Below, one piece after another: positions 45,709 through 57,680 of a stretch of DNA of 64,000 nt. The notes beneath the pieces are model-generated. The model searched no databases and was not told where the DNA came from. It saw only the letters and a program-made list of their open reading frames with translations. Source of the stretch: Vanessa cardui (lineage: Eukaryota; Arthropoda; Insecta; Lepidoptera; Nymphalidae). The DNA lies in assembly GCF_905220365.1 (NCBI RefSeq), contig NC_061124.1:15068501-15132500 (forward strand), in the 5' to 3' direction. The number at the start of each line of letters is the position of its first letter. The first letter of the stretch is position 1. Made by a program: the position numbers and the translations under genes.

Positions 45709-46594
45709 GAAATGAGCCGTATGCGTTTATAATATTGGCATTAAATGTTCTACTTTCACAGACGTTATTTATAAAGAAATCCTTATTATTTTAATCGATG
45801 ATTATGAAATGATGAAGGAGCGGGTGGATCCAAATCGCGATGCCAAATCACGAGTTGTAGCTCTTACTACTCCTTACTTGAGGTTGGCGCTAAATAAAAT
45901 GTACGAGCGCGCTGTTAACTCTGCCAAATCACCACTGCTATCAATAACAAAATTTACAACTACACTAACAATTCGAAAAGACGCAAGCCAAATAAATCTA
46001 TATGTATAAAAATATCGCTTTTGTTTTAAATGCGCTTCGCGCAAAAATCACTAAGTATTTTGACATTTGTACAATTATAGTAAAAAAGTTATCTTTTTGA
46101 TTTTTATTATTTAGCGGGACAAAAATTTGGGCACGATCATTCTGATGCCAAAGAGATCGAAATAAGAAGACTATCAAAGTTTACAAAAACCTATCGACGA
46201 TATAATTTTGACAAGGTTGAGACAATTAATCGAATACTCTAATAGAATGTCTTAAAATATGTTAAATATTTTGAACGATATTTTTTAACTACGTTACAAT
46301 AATTTTTAATTGAAGTTGAATTTATTTATATAATAACGAGCTTAAGCGCTAAAAATAAACGACAGCCTTGCTTGCTTAATTAACTATTACGAAAAAATCT
46401 CTACATTTTTTCTCGTTAAATGAGTTGGAAAGCTGATGGCCCATTTCAAATTTATCGAAACCAGTTAAAGACTCATTCAATTCAATTGAATCGGTTTTAA
46501 GTCTGTTATTAGTATATTACAACCGATCCATCATCTAAAAATTATTAAAAAAGTTTTTCAGAGTTTCTTTCATCTACAAACTTTAAAATTATCA
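45709..46594. other. No feature recognised
   Basis: AT-rich; a 66-codon frame at 45809 has no known similarity. Confidence 0.5.
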
Positions 46595-46830
46595 TCACTA
46601 TATATTATAAAACCGCGTCTGTCTGTATGTTCACAATAAACTCCAAAACTACTGAACGGATTTTAACGTGGTTTTCACTAATAGATAAATAGATTCATAA
46701 GGAAGGTTTACACAGGGTTATTGGTAACTCGGCGTATATCCGTTAGGAGGTGATAGGGGTGACTATTTGGAATAATTTTAACCCCCATATGCATCATCCA
46801 AAAGGGAACCATTTTTGAGTTATCATGTTA
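46595..46830 (+). mobile_element. Helitron-like 5' end
   Basis: TCACTATATATTATAAAACC-GCGTCTGTCTGTATG followed by AACTCCAAAACTACTGAACG is the 5' start seen in many lepidopteran Helitrons (TC plus a TATTATAAA block). No matching CTAG end was found; 46831-47811 is AT-rich without features. Confidence 0.45.
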
Positions 46831-47811
46831 ATTTAACTTTTTTCAAAATTTGTCAAAAATGCAACTTCAAAAATTTATTTAAGAAAAGATTCAATTAAAA
46901 TCTATTTTTTCTTTTGTTTTAAAAAAATGATTAAACACTGGATATTTTTCAATATTTAAACAGTAATTATCGGTCCAAATTTAAAACTGCGAGACGGAAA
47001 ACGAATTTATTTCAATATTTTTTTGATTTTTTTTTTCCTCAAAAATGCCTTAAAAACTGAAAAAATCACTATGGAACTTAGCCTGTAGGTTATTTTAAAA
47101 AAATAACCGTTTTTTTAGCGTTTCAAAAATGTATAAGAAGAAGGACATTATTTCAAATCAATCGAAATAAAATCACATGAAAGGACGCTGGCGGACATTC
47201 GTATTCGAACATGAACGAATTCGTACTAAAGATCGCTCTTTAAAATTCTCACAAAATTAACTAAAAATAAAGACCGATGAAAAAAAACTTACTTACTAAC
47301 TAAACTGACGTACTTAACACAAATTTAAAATAAAATTTAGAAAGAGAAACACTTCAATAGCTAAGTTACAAATAAACATGACATTTTGTAATATAGTCTA
47401 AATAAAGTATTAATAAGCGAATCCGAGAAACTCTCTATAATAGAGCACAGCACACACAGCATGTTCTACAATTAATTATGCAGAATTCTATCCTTAATAT
47501 CCTCACAAAGAAGTCTCTGAAAGGAAAGTTATTAGATAGAGAAGTATGTACACGTCTTTTATTATCAAAACGTAAATGGTTTAGAGGCTTGATTTGAGTT
47601 GATAACGCTGAGTCATAAAACAGGATTAAAATCACTGATTGGTCCCAGAACAAGGTCTGAATTTACCTGATTTCCAGATTTTTACGCGTGCCGCACGCAA
47701 AATGGCTTCTGTCCCATTAGGGGTAAACAGTTCGCGTATAAAATTAAATAGCTACCAGACATAAAGGACGAATTACATGGTTTAAATCATAGGCATAAGC
47801 GTATTTTTAAT

Positions 47812-48035
47812 AAATAAAAATATTAACAAAAAGAATAACCGACTTCAAACAAAAGACTATTTTAAAACAAATAAATATGCACTAAAAAGTAATATAAATA
47901 ATTGCGTATTCAATATGTGTTTTAGAGTCCTCCTAATTAAAATGAAATGAAAAATATTAGACGTGTTAAAAGTCGATTTACGTTTATATAGTGTAGTTAT
48001 AATTATGGCTATATTTGGAGTCAGTGTCAGTGATA
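47812..48035 (+). mobile_element. Composite foldback family, copy D (single arm)
   Basis: AAAAAGAATAACCGACTTCA ... ATGGCTATATTTGGAGTCAG-TGTCAGTGA matches the left arm at 12296-12513 with about the same length. The partner arm is absent. Confidence 0.6.
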
Positions 48036-49461
48036 AAAAATACTTATTATACCTACTTTATATGATAATCCACTACTGTTGACTTGCAGCAGCGTATCAA
48101 GACAAGTTAAGAAAAAGAAACCAACCAATTTCCTAGGTATTAGTGCTGTGTACAAATGGTTCTATTCTATTCTACCACTAAATAGCTGTACTTAGTATTG
48201 TTGTATTCAGAAGTTTAAATATTGTATTTTCTATGTTTTACCATCAGGTAGCCCATTTTTCTCGCTATCAAAAAGCCAGGGTCTCAATTATTTCTTTCGT
48301 GAAATCGACAATTACGAATACAATTATACATATATATGTCATTAAATAAATGAAAATGATCTTAAATAGCAAAATGGTAATCATAGCCTACGGTTGTGAT
48401 TATTGAGGAAACAAGAAGCAATTATTTTTTTCATTTAATTTATTTCCTATTTGTTGAAAAACAATTTACAAATTTTCAAATATACGTATCACAAAAAATT
48501 CACACAAATTTTTCATTTTTAAACAATATTTATGGAGTGACTTGTCGATAAAGTAAGACATGTTCATTTTATTAACTTTTACAAAAAATCTCTAGAATTA
48601 AATTAAATTAATTAAACTAATAAAATATTTTAATTCGTATTTGTATATATTTAAGCATTTAATGTGATTAATTCCCAAGAATGAAATATTTAACGTCAAA
48701 TTACTGTGACTTGGACCACACAACTGCAATGTCGAATCTTCATTAAGAGAAGTTGTTTACTGAGGATCGTGGATACGAAGCTGTGACGAGCGAACTGAGA
48801 TTTAAATTCGATGCCCAGTTAATTTTTGTTAAACGTTACACAAAGCGCTTTTAATTCGAGTCGATAATAACAGTGAGAGAATTAATGTTCCAGTAAATGA
48901 AGCTGATGATAAGCCTAGTGGCGTACTAAGGTTAACGTTCTTAACTTCTGTTTATAATGTATTCTATAACAAATCCAATTTATCTAGCGTAGAATAAACT
49001 CCAAGTCTTCTTAAGACGATGGTAGACCATATACTAGCAGTAGCACACTTATAGACTGTAACTTTCCTTTTGCTCTACATAAGGCTAGATAGTAAATCCT
49101 ATTTTCTATTTGAAGTGTTTTCACATTCAATTCGTCTTATAAGTATACTAGATACTAAAGTCAAAATTTTAAATGCTATGAATAGTAAAGACAATCCATT
49201 GTCAAATTAATAATCAATCGAAATTAAATTGTATAAACTCTTGGTTGGATATTAGTGTTATATAATTTAAATTTGTTTAAATTAATATATTTACTGTAGT
49301 TTATTAGTTTTTGATTGTTGTGTGGAAAGGCATCAGACTGTTAATATAATTGTTGTGAGCCTACAATATACACATGCTTAGGAATGTAATCCAGCTTAAA
49401 ATTGTGTGTTTATTGTAAGTACTGATTGTATTCTGTTTGTGAACCTATTAATAAATAAATA
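48036..49461. other. No gene; worn repeat B piece
   Basis: Around 48150-48275 diverged plus-strand repeat B strings occur (GTACTTAGTATTGTTG, TTTTACCATCAGGTAGCCCA). The rest is AT-rich. Confidence 0.4.
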
Positions 49462-49700
49462 TACTTAGTAGTAGGGCTTCATTCAAGCCCAGCTGGGTAG
49501 GTACCGCCCAGTTATAAGATATCTTACCGTCGAACAGCAGTAGTATTGTTGTATTGTATTTCTGTAGTAGTATTATTGTGTTCTGGTTTGAAGAGTGAGT
49601 GAACCAGTGGTGCCAGTGTAACAAGAAATACAATATCTTAGTTTCTAAGTTTGGTGGCTCATTAGATATGTAAAGATTGGTTCACATTTCTTACAGAGCC
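49462..49700 (+). repeat. Interspersed repeat B, 3'-truncated at a LINE junction
   Basis: Starts AGTAGTAGGGCTTCATTCAA, has an internal duplication of the GTAGTATTGTTG block, and stops after TTCTTACAGAGCC where LINE coding sequence begins. Confidence 0.65.
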
Positions 49701-49704
49701 TATA

Positions 49705-51097
49705 TCTGTACACAGGTAGTAGATACACGAGTTCTGAATTAGAGGTTGCTAATTTATTTGAATCATTTTTTGATAAAGTACCCCATAAAATAACATGTCA
49801 TTTAAAATCATCTACATCAAATGCAGCTAGGTTATTAAATAATAGTGTTTCTAAATGCGTTATTGATTTTTCATTTGAAACGGTTTCTGCAATAGATGTC
49901 ATAAAAGTATTTAAAACTATAAATATTAAAAAAACTAACGACATATGGGGCATTTCGGTAAAATTTTTTAGTAACATCATATACGATATTGCTCCGTATA
50001 TAGCAGTAATTTTTAACAAGAGTTTGGACACGGGTTCATTTCCTAACTTGTTAAAATGTAGTAAAGTTTTACCACTTTTTAAAACTGGAAACAGAAGCGA
50101 TCCCGGTAATTACAGGCCTATTTCAATACTCCCATCCTTAAGTAAAATTTTCGAAAAAAATATTTTAAATCAACTTCTCGTCTTTTTCGGTACAAATGCT
50201 ATTTTTCATGGTGAGCAATTCGGTTTTAGAAGAGGTCGCTCGACAACTGATGCGGGAATTGCGCTTCTCAAACATATTTACGATGCATTTATCATCCCTA
50301 ACAGGAAGACTCAGCTCCGCAACATACACGGTTAGAAAAGTTAGACAACTAACTGATATTGATACCGCTCGTTTAGTTTATTTTGGTTATTTTCACAGTA
50401 TTATGTCATATGGCATATTACTTTGGGGTAACGCTGCAGATATTGAATCTGTCTTTATTTTACAAAAGAGAGCAGTTCGGTTTATTTATAATCTTGGAGC
50501 TAGAGACTCTCTTCGGGATGTTTTTAACAGAGTAGGAATACTTACTGTTGCGTCGCAATATATTTACAACAATATCATGTATATTCACAGTAACATTGAT
50601 TACTTTGATAAAATCAGTGATAATCATTGTATATGCACTAGAAGTAAGGATAAACTTATAACGCCAAGTTTCCGACTCCGCAAAGTCAATAGATCCTTCT
50701 TGGGGCAAGGTATCCGTTTCTATAATAAAATTCCGCAGAAATTTTTAACTTTGCCGTTTATTAAATTCAAATCGTTTGTTAAAAATACATTGGTAGAAAA
50801 AGCATACTATTCGATACAAGATTTTGTAGATGATAAAAAAGCGTGGAGTTAATACCTGTTGACTTCCAAGCAGGATACATTAATTGAAATAATTGTATTT
50901 AATTAACATGACGTTGTATTTTTTAAATGTTAAAAAAGAGTAATTACTGAGTTTCTTGCCGGTTCTTCTCGGTAGAATCTACTTTCCGAACCGGTGGTAG
51001 CTTCACTTAATTGTAAAATGACGATTCAAAAGTGCTTATAAAAGCCTACTTGAATAAAGTTTATTTTGATTTTGATTTTTGATTTTGATTTTTTTGA
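49705..51097 (+). mobile_element. CR1-like LINE (family Z) with internal RT deletion
   Basis: An open frame from about 49710 to 50335 reads ELEVANLFESFFDKVPHKIT and continues to CSKVLPLFKTGNRSDPGNYR, PISILPSLSKIFEKNILNQL and GEQFGFRRGRSTTDA, the start of an RT domain. It then jumps near 50290-50300, in another frame (50196-50852), to the C-terminal region R-L-V-Y-F-G-Y-F-H-S-I-M-S-Y-G ... F-I-Y-N-L-G and a natural stop at 50852. Motif A, G-x-P-Q-G and F/Y-A-D-D are all absent, so the RT core has been deleted. The 3' UTR (GGTTCTTCTCGGTAGAATCT, CCGGTGGTAGCTTCACTTAA) ends in TGATTTTGATTTTTGATTTT. It is 5'-truncated and cannot be autonomous. Confidence 0.88.
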
Positions 51098-51553
51098 ACT
51101 GATGACCACCTTTAATATCGAAATATGTAGTAAAGAGTACCAATAATAATAAATTTAAGGATATACATAACAATCTTTTCAATTCAAAAGTATCACAAAC
51201 TGTGACGACAAAAACTTACAAAAAAAATTGTCTATAGAATTGCTATTTATAAAATTTTCAATAAAATATACACGTCAGCTATACGATAATTGTGACTTAT
51301 ATTCACTGAAAGAAGAACGCTAGGGGATAAAATAATCGACATACGCGTACATCTGTAGATTTCTGTAGATTTGAAAGGTTGAAGTTTTATGTCGATATGT
51401 CGATTGATACGTACACATGTATTTTATAATGAAAATCAATTTAAATTATATGATAATAATTATTAAAAGTTACAGGTAGTATAAAATACTGACATAAGAC
51501 TAAAAATAAAGGTGAAACATTGCATTCGAAGGCACAATGTGCTCTATTACTTT
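51098..51553. other. No feature recognised
   Basis: AT-rich intergenic sequence. Confidence 0.5.
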
Positions 51554-52872
51554 TCAACCGACTTCAAAAAGGAGGAGGTTATCAATTCGTCTGTATGTTT
51601 TTTTTTTATGTTTGTTACCTCATAACTTTTTACTGGGTGGACCGATTTTCATATTTTTTTTTTGTTTGAAAGGTAGTGCTTCCCGTGGGGTACCATTTTA
51701 ATTTTATTTTTTTCCGATGATGGTATCCGTATGAAAACGACATAAGTCTTAAATTTGCATTATGTATATGCGCGACAAATAGGTGAATAACTGAAAATTG
51801 CGTTAACCAATTTTGATGATTCTTTTTTTATTATACATGATATACTTCAAGGATAGATTGGTGAAAGTTTGGTAAGTTTCTGAGCATAGGATCCATGACA
51901 AAGTAACGGAATGGAAGGGAACGGAACAATTCTAAGGAGCACGTTAGCGATACTCGGTCGAATCTTTTATTTATAGGTTATTTGGATATTTGAGTCACTT
52001 TCCGTAATGTGGTTATGTTTATGTAATAATCATAGTCGAATATTATAATCAACTAGCTACCCACCCCGGCTTCGCATGGGTGAAATACTGATACTAAATA
52101 TACTACAGAATTTGTCTATTTACGACATCACATTGCAAACTTCTAAAATTGTATCAAAATCCGTTGCGTAGATTTAAAGATATAGGGACAGAGAAAGCGA
52201 CTTTGTTTTATACAATGTAGTGATGGAACTCCTAAACGACTTACAGTTAGGGTGCAGTATCATTTACTGTCTTTAATCAATTTTTGTGTATATGATGTGA
52301 TGCCATATGATGGACGACATATATTCGCTCTTTTGCAAAGTTTTTTTACTGAGGTCGATTACAGCTTTTTCGAGGGTGGTACCTTGTAGTTTATGCAGCA
52401 TGACGTATTAAAGCCGCATTTTCGAAAGTCTATTTTTGCTTTATTCGAAAGTTTCTTTTGAAATTGTCTCCGGAGTCGTTTCTGATTCATATAAACGGCA
52501 CGCTTAATCTATCCACATTAAGTAAAAAACAGTTAGTCTACATCAGCTTCACTTAAAATAAAGAAATAAATAAAATTTTAACAAAAAGAAAAACCGACTA
52601 CAAACAAAACACTATTTTAAAACAAATAAAAATGCACTAAAAAGTAATAAAAATATTTTAACAGGCTCCAAATATAACAATAACTATAACTACGTTGTAT
52701 AATCGTAAATCGACTTTTAAGTAGTCTAATATTTTTCATTTCATTTTACCTAGGAGGACTCTAAAAAATATGTTAAATATGCAATAATTTGTATTACTTT
52801 TTAGTGCATTTTTATTTGTTTTAAAATAGTGTTTTGTTTGAAGTCGGTTTTTCTTTTTGTTAAAATTTTATT
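51554..52872 (-). mobile_element. Composite foldback element, copy B (inverted relative to copy A)
   Basis: Reversed version of 12291-13985. It starts TTTTCAACCGACTTCAAAAA-GGAGGAGG, carries the reversed Helitron (52052-52222), then CATCAGCTTCACTTAAAATA and an inverted repeat (about 52570-52872) ending GAAGTCGGTTTTTCTTTTTG. The inverted repeat has lost its loop and part of one arm. Confidence 0.65.
52052..52222 (-). mobile_element. Helitron nested in composite foldback copy B
   Basis: ACTAGCTACCCACCCCGGCT is the reversed 3' end (CTAG). AGCGACTTTGTTTTATACAA is the reversed 5' region. About 80 bases are deleted inside compared with 13235-13486. Confidence 0.7.
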
Positions 52873-52892
52873 TATATTATTTTCATATTAGG

Positions 52893-53150
52893 AGATGGTG
52901 AATGATCAAACGGTGCACCTGATTGTAAAAGGTGGAAACCACCACTACCCAAAAGCAAGGAAACCTTAAAAATGACCTATCCTTACAATACCAATACCTT
53001 TTGGAACTGAAATGTTATGTCCCATGTGTCTGTTACACTTACTCAAATCATAACACGGAAGTACTAAGAGTTGCTGTTTAATTTGTTTGGTAACATGTAT
53101 GTAGCGGCTAATACCACGCTGGTGGGCTTGTTCAGGGAACTACCACCAAG
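52893..53150 (-). repeat. Interspersed repeat B, diverged
   Basis: CCTTTTGGAACTGAAATGTT and CATGTGTCTGTTACACTTAC with GGTGGGCTTGTTCAGGGAAC follow the family order in reverse. From 53151 to 53712 nothing else is recognised. Confidence 0.5.
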
Positions 53151-53712
53151 TCAATTACTAAAATCCAAAAGTATGACTTTTAAATGACCTCGACGTTTAT
53201 CACAAGCGTTTTTTTACGTCTTCGTGTAAAATAAAGCAGAAACTTTATCGTACGGAAACTTTGGAAAACCTAAGCTCATAATACCATAGTAAGCCAATTA
53301 ACGAACAAACTTTTACATCCAAAATCTATTACGATAAAACAAAAGCGGAAAATCAAAGCAATAAAGAACTCTATGGATAAATTAAGTCAGCTGACAGATA
53401 AGCAAACACTCAGACGGAACTTGTTTCAGAGCCTTATCGGGCAGTTTCGAACGTTATCGGCCAATTCTCTCTAACAAATCCCTTTCCTAAGTTCGCAAGA
53501 AACAAAGTTAGTGAGAATTGCTTTGGGAGTTCTATAATCGAGAAGTTCACGAATTAAGACTGATTTTATTGCAGCGGTTTTAGATAGTAGTAAATCAAAT
53601 GTAAAGTCAGGTATTGAATAACAATTACTCTTCGATGTTAAGTGAAATATATAAAGGCTTTTATTTAACTTGCAATGTTAGCAATTACTACGGAGATCAG
53701 TACAGTAGTAAA

Positions 53713-53985
53713 GTACAGTAACATCCTGCAAATTTCCCACCGCTGGGCTAAGGCCTCCTTTTCCACTAAAGAGAAGGTTTTGGAACATATTCCACCACGC
53801 TGTTCCAATGTGGGTTAGTGGAATGCACACGTGGCAGAATTTCGATGAAATTAGACACATGTGCTTGACAGGTTTCCTCACGATGTTTTCCTTCACCGCC
53901 GAGCATGAGATGAATTATAAACACAATTAAGCACATATATATAGTGGTGTTTGCCTGAGCTAGAACCCGCAAGAATTTAAGATCT
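53713..53985 (-). mobile_element. SINE (Metulj-like), head truncated
   Basis: Reverse copy from AGTACAGTAACATCCTGCAA through CACGTGGCAGAATTTCGATG; the tRNA-like head breaks off after GAACCCGCAAGAA. From 53986 to 54439 no feature is seen. Confidence 0.8.
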
Positions 53986-54439
53986 CAACGGAGATCAAAG
54001 TATACATATTATTGGTTTAATTCTGGTGACATTGTATTTTCATGAGAACATAATCTCATTCTACACCTTCGATTGACTTCAGCCTAAGGGACTCCTCAAC
54101 GTCATGAAAATTAATATATTTAAATATAATTACTTGAAACCTAAATCGTATTTCTCATTATATGACATATATTGATTACATAATCATCATCATGATTAAA
54201 TAAATATAATTCGTTCATTTATTTATGAAACCTCTGTTACGTATGGTAAATTACATCTCGTGATTGAATATCACTCCCGCTGAGGTAAATTAATTACAGG
54301 AGCTTTGTTCTGGTCATTTTATCAGTTACGTTTATTTTGACTTTAATTTATTGCATAGTTTTAATACACATTAACACATATATTTTCACACAGCTGTGTT
54401 GGAAATATCAATTTGTTACACGGTGAACTTTCAAACTCG

Positions 54440-54745
54440 TCGAGAATGACCTCCGTGGCCGAGCAGATTGTACAGCGGTTTTTATGGGCACGCTACTCCG
54501 AGGTCCCGGTTTCTATTCCCGACGAATCGATGTAGAAAGTGTTCATTAGTTTTCTATATCGTAATGGGTCTGGGTGAAGGAGAACATCGTTAGAAAACGT
54601 GCATGTGTCTAATTTCATATAATTTCTGCCACATGTGTATTCCACCAACCCGCACAGAACAGCATGGTGGAATATGTTCCAAACCTTCTCCTCTACAGCA
54701 GAGGAAGCAGTTGGAAATTTACAGGCTGTTGTTGCTGTCGTTGAC
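54440..54745 (+). mobile_element. Chimeric SINE: head of family 2 joined to tail of the Metulj-like family
   Basis: 54446-54571 is the family-2 head (GACCTCCGTGGCCGAGCAGA A box; GGTTTCTATTCCC worn B box; ATCGATGTAGAAAGTGTTCA; GTAATGGGTCTGGGT). It switches at about 54571 to GAAGGAGAACATCGTTAGAA, which is the middle of the Metulj-like SINE, and runs to its end (TTTACAGGCTGTTGTTGC). One unit with two sources, or a nested insertion that lost one part. Confidence 0.75.
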
Positions 54746-55254
54746 ATGATCAAAAATCGTCCATAGAAATAGTCATTTTGTAAATGATTTTCTCAAGTTT
54801 CATTTAGGTTTGGCAGTTATTGTATACAGACAAAACCTTTGATCAATTATAATATTTTTTTCCAAAAATATTTCTACAATAACATTTGGTATTTTTTACA
54901 AACGTTCGTAGATCCTTTGAATTGAATTGAAACAATATTCAATATATCTGGGAAATAATAAATACCTCTGTATATGTCACTCGCATAAAGGCTGCGTTGA
55001 CGAGGGTCCAAATTAGAGGTACCGTTCTATATTAGTAAGGAATAACGGGTTGGCCGTCGGTGAATTTGACAGGTAAAAATCGTTTAAAATTGTTTAAAAA
55101 TATTCAGTATAATTTTTGAAAGGACTAAATTTTTTCGCATTTTAAAAATATGTTCCGTAAATTTAGAAGAATATTGAGCTTATAGAATATTGGTTTGCCA
55201 GTTGCCGTTTCATTCCTTCTTTTTCTCCTAACCTCGCTCGCACGCTCGTCCAAT

Positions 55255-55436
55255 ACGGGTACATGACACACGTGTGGTAGAATTACTATGAAATTAGACA
55301 CATGCAGGTTTCCTCACGATATTTTTCCCTCACCTCCGAGCAAGAGATGAATTATAAGACAAATACCTTGCCTCAGTTTGGATCCGCAATCATCGGTTAA
55401 AATGTATTCGCTCTAACCACTGGGCTATCTCTACTA
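55255..55436 (-). mobile_element. SINE (Metulj-like), tail truncated
   Basis: Reverse copy from TCCAATACGGGTACATGACA to CTAACCACTGGGCTATCTC; the final ~100 bases of the tail are missing. Confidence 0.8.
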
Positions 55437-56908
55437 TGTATTATCTCAACTAGTCACTAGTAAGCACCTTCAACGATAAAATAATCAATTTCTTCCACTT
55501 GCGTTTATTTGCCAACCGGTTGAACATTTTTGACACAAAATAGGCAAGTGTAACGTTTTTTTATGGAATAAGAATTATGACTTCGAATGTGTCTAACTAA
55601 GCGAACTCGACTCAATAACTGTAAAATTAACTTGAATAACCCGTATTGGTTTTGAACTGTCTAAATATATGAAGAAAATTTCCCTCAATTGCTACCAATT
55701 TTAGATCCATATTCAATAAATCAAATTTCAGTCAAGAATGATAAATTACAGGAATATGTATTGTAATAAGCATTTCAGATATCGTTTTAAAGCGTTTAAT
55801 CAGAACATGAAATAATAACATTCCGAATAGCTATAAGTGTTGAATCAAAAGCCAACTAGAGTGAAATCCTCTAGTGACATATTTGCTAGCAGACGTTTTA
55901 CCCAAACACGACTAAGCCGGGATTACTCGGAGACAGGGTAAGCCGTATTGACGTAACTTTGCCGTAACCTGTGTAACTTTTTATGGTAAAAGCAAAACAT
56001 TTTGCTTGCATTTTGATTGCTGGAAAAACAAAAATTTCCCTATGGTCCTGTAACAAATACATTATGCTATAAATTATGTTAAAACAATCCAACTATAGGT
56101 GATTTGCAAGTTGTACCAATTTAATCAAGGATGTTTTCGCACAAGTCAATTTCTGATTGAAATCCAACGATGATTTTACAGATTGACAATGGTGATGAGT
56201 GATTTATTTGGTTGGTATTCAGTGTTAGGAGTATCGATTCGACAGGACTAACCGCATTTCACTGGTGCCAACTCCATCCAGCATATATCACACGATTACT
56301 AGTGCAAGCGGTGACTCAAGGTCATGGCCCGTTACTTTGACGTTTGCTCCATTATCATACGAATTGTAATCTTCTTGAAATGCGCATCTATATATCAATA
56401 ATAGTATTTGTTTATATTATGATAAGTAATCAAAAACTTACTAGATGAGTTTTGTTACGTCAAATATTGTATAGAATACGAAATAGAATTACTATTATTT
56501 GAATTTGAAGATATTATGTACATAGAGCATACATTTTTATATCTACTTTACGAAAATACTCAAGAACATTTTAAGTGATAGTAAGAATAATTGAATTGGT
56601 CGGGTTGTTTTATTTTAAGAATCTGGTAAAAGTTTTATCTCAAAGGAACCGTTCGACCAGGAAGAAAGAACGAAGGACAACACTGACAAGGGAACTCTCT
56701 GTTAATTAATTATTACAAGTGTTCTTTTTAACCCTCTTCACTTTAATTTGTTTAACTGAATCTTTTGTAATGGGAGAAAAATTGTTTTTCATATTTGGGA
56801 AATGGATTACTGGCTTCTTGAGTGATTCTTTTATAATGGATATCAATGTGTTTTTAAAGTATATCGAAATAGTGATAAACTCAATATTGGGCTCGAAATT
56901 AATTTGAA
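55437..56908. other. No gene recognised
   Basis: AT-rich. A 62-codon plus frame and an 83-codon minus frame overlap at 56706-56957, neither with a recognisable product. Confidence 0.5.
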
Positions 56909-57054
56909 CTAGTTTTAGCCCGCGGATGCGCTCACAATTTAAGGAATTGGTTGTCATGTGTTAGGCAAAAAAGTAGCCTATGTCCTTTCTGCGACAGTCA
57001 GACGGACAGAAAAACAGAGAGATATACTTTCACATTTATAATGATATTATAGAT
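56909..57054 (-). mobile_element. Helitron-like fragment, reversed
   Basis: Begins CTAGTTTTAGCCCGCGGATG, a reversed Helitron 3' end, and ends near CAGTCAGACGGACAGAAAAA. Confidence 0.4.
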
Positions 57055-57335
57055 TTTACTTGGTGGTATGCCTTTGTCCAAGCTCGTCTGGGTAGGTAGC
57101 ACCCACTCATTAGATATTCTACAGCCAAACAACAGTACTTGGTTTTTTTGTGTCCCTGTTTGTGAGGAAACGGGAGAGGGTGAGTGAGCCAGCGAAACTA
57201 CAGGCACAAGGGTCATCTTAGTTCCCAAGGTTGGTGACGCATTTGCGATCTAAGGAATGGTTAATATTTTTTACGCCATATATTTATTACCAGGTGGCCC
57301 GTTTGCTCGTCCGCCAACAAATACCATAAAAAAAT
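57055..57335 (+). repeat. Interspersed repeat B, near full length
   Basis: From TTACTTGGTGGTATGCCTTT to GCTCGTCCGCCAACAAATAC and an A run. From 57336 to 57680 nothing else is recognised. Confidence 0.75.
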
Positions 57336-57680
57336 TAAAGGTAGTCTAGTTGAATCTGCAGGTATCAAGAATCAAGTCATCACTTTAGGAAATGCCAAGG
57401 ATGTGCCAACCAGGTAAATAAAATCTCAGTACGTTCCTGTATCGTGCCGTAACTTGTTTTCGTCAGATGTATCAACTGTATTGAATTAGGTACCTCATAA
57501 GATTATGATTGTAAAGGAGAGTGTTGTGTGACCAAATTCTAGCATCAAGCATACAATAGCTGTTTATAAATTCGTTGAACGTCATAATCGCTTATCTTCC
57601 TAAAACAAAAATATGATTCTCTGTGTCGAGCAATTTCAACTTTATTAATTATCTTTAGGTTTGAAAAAGCCTCGGTTGTA

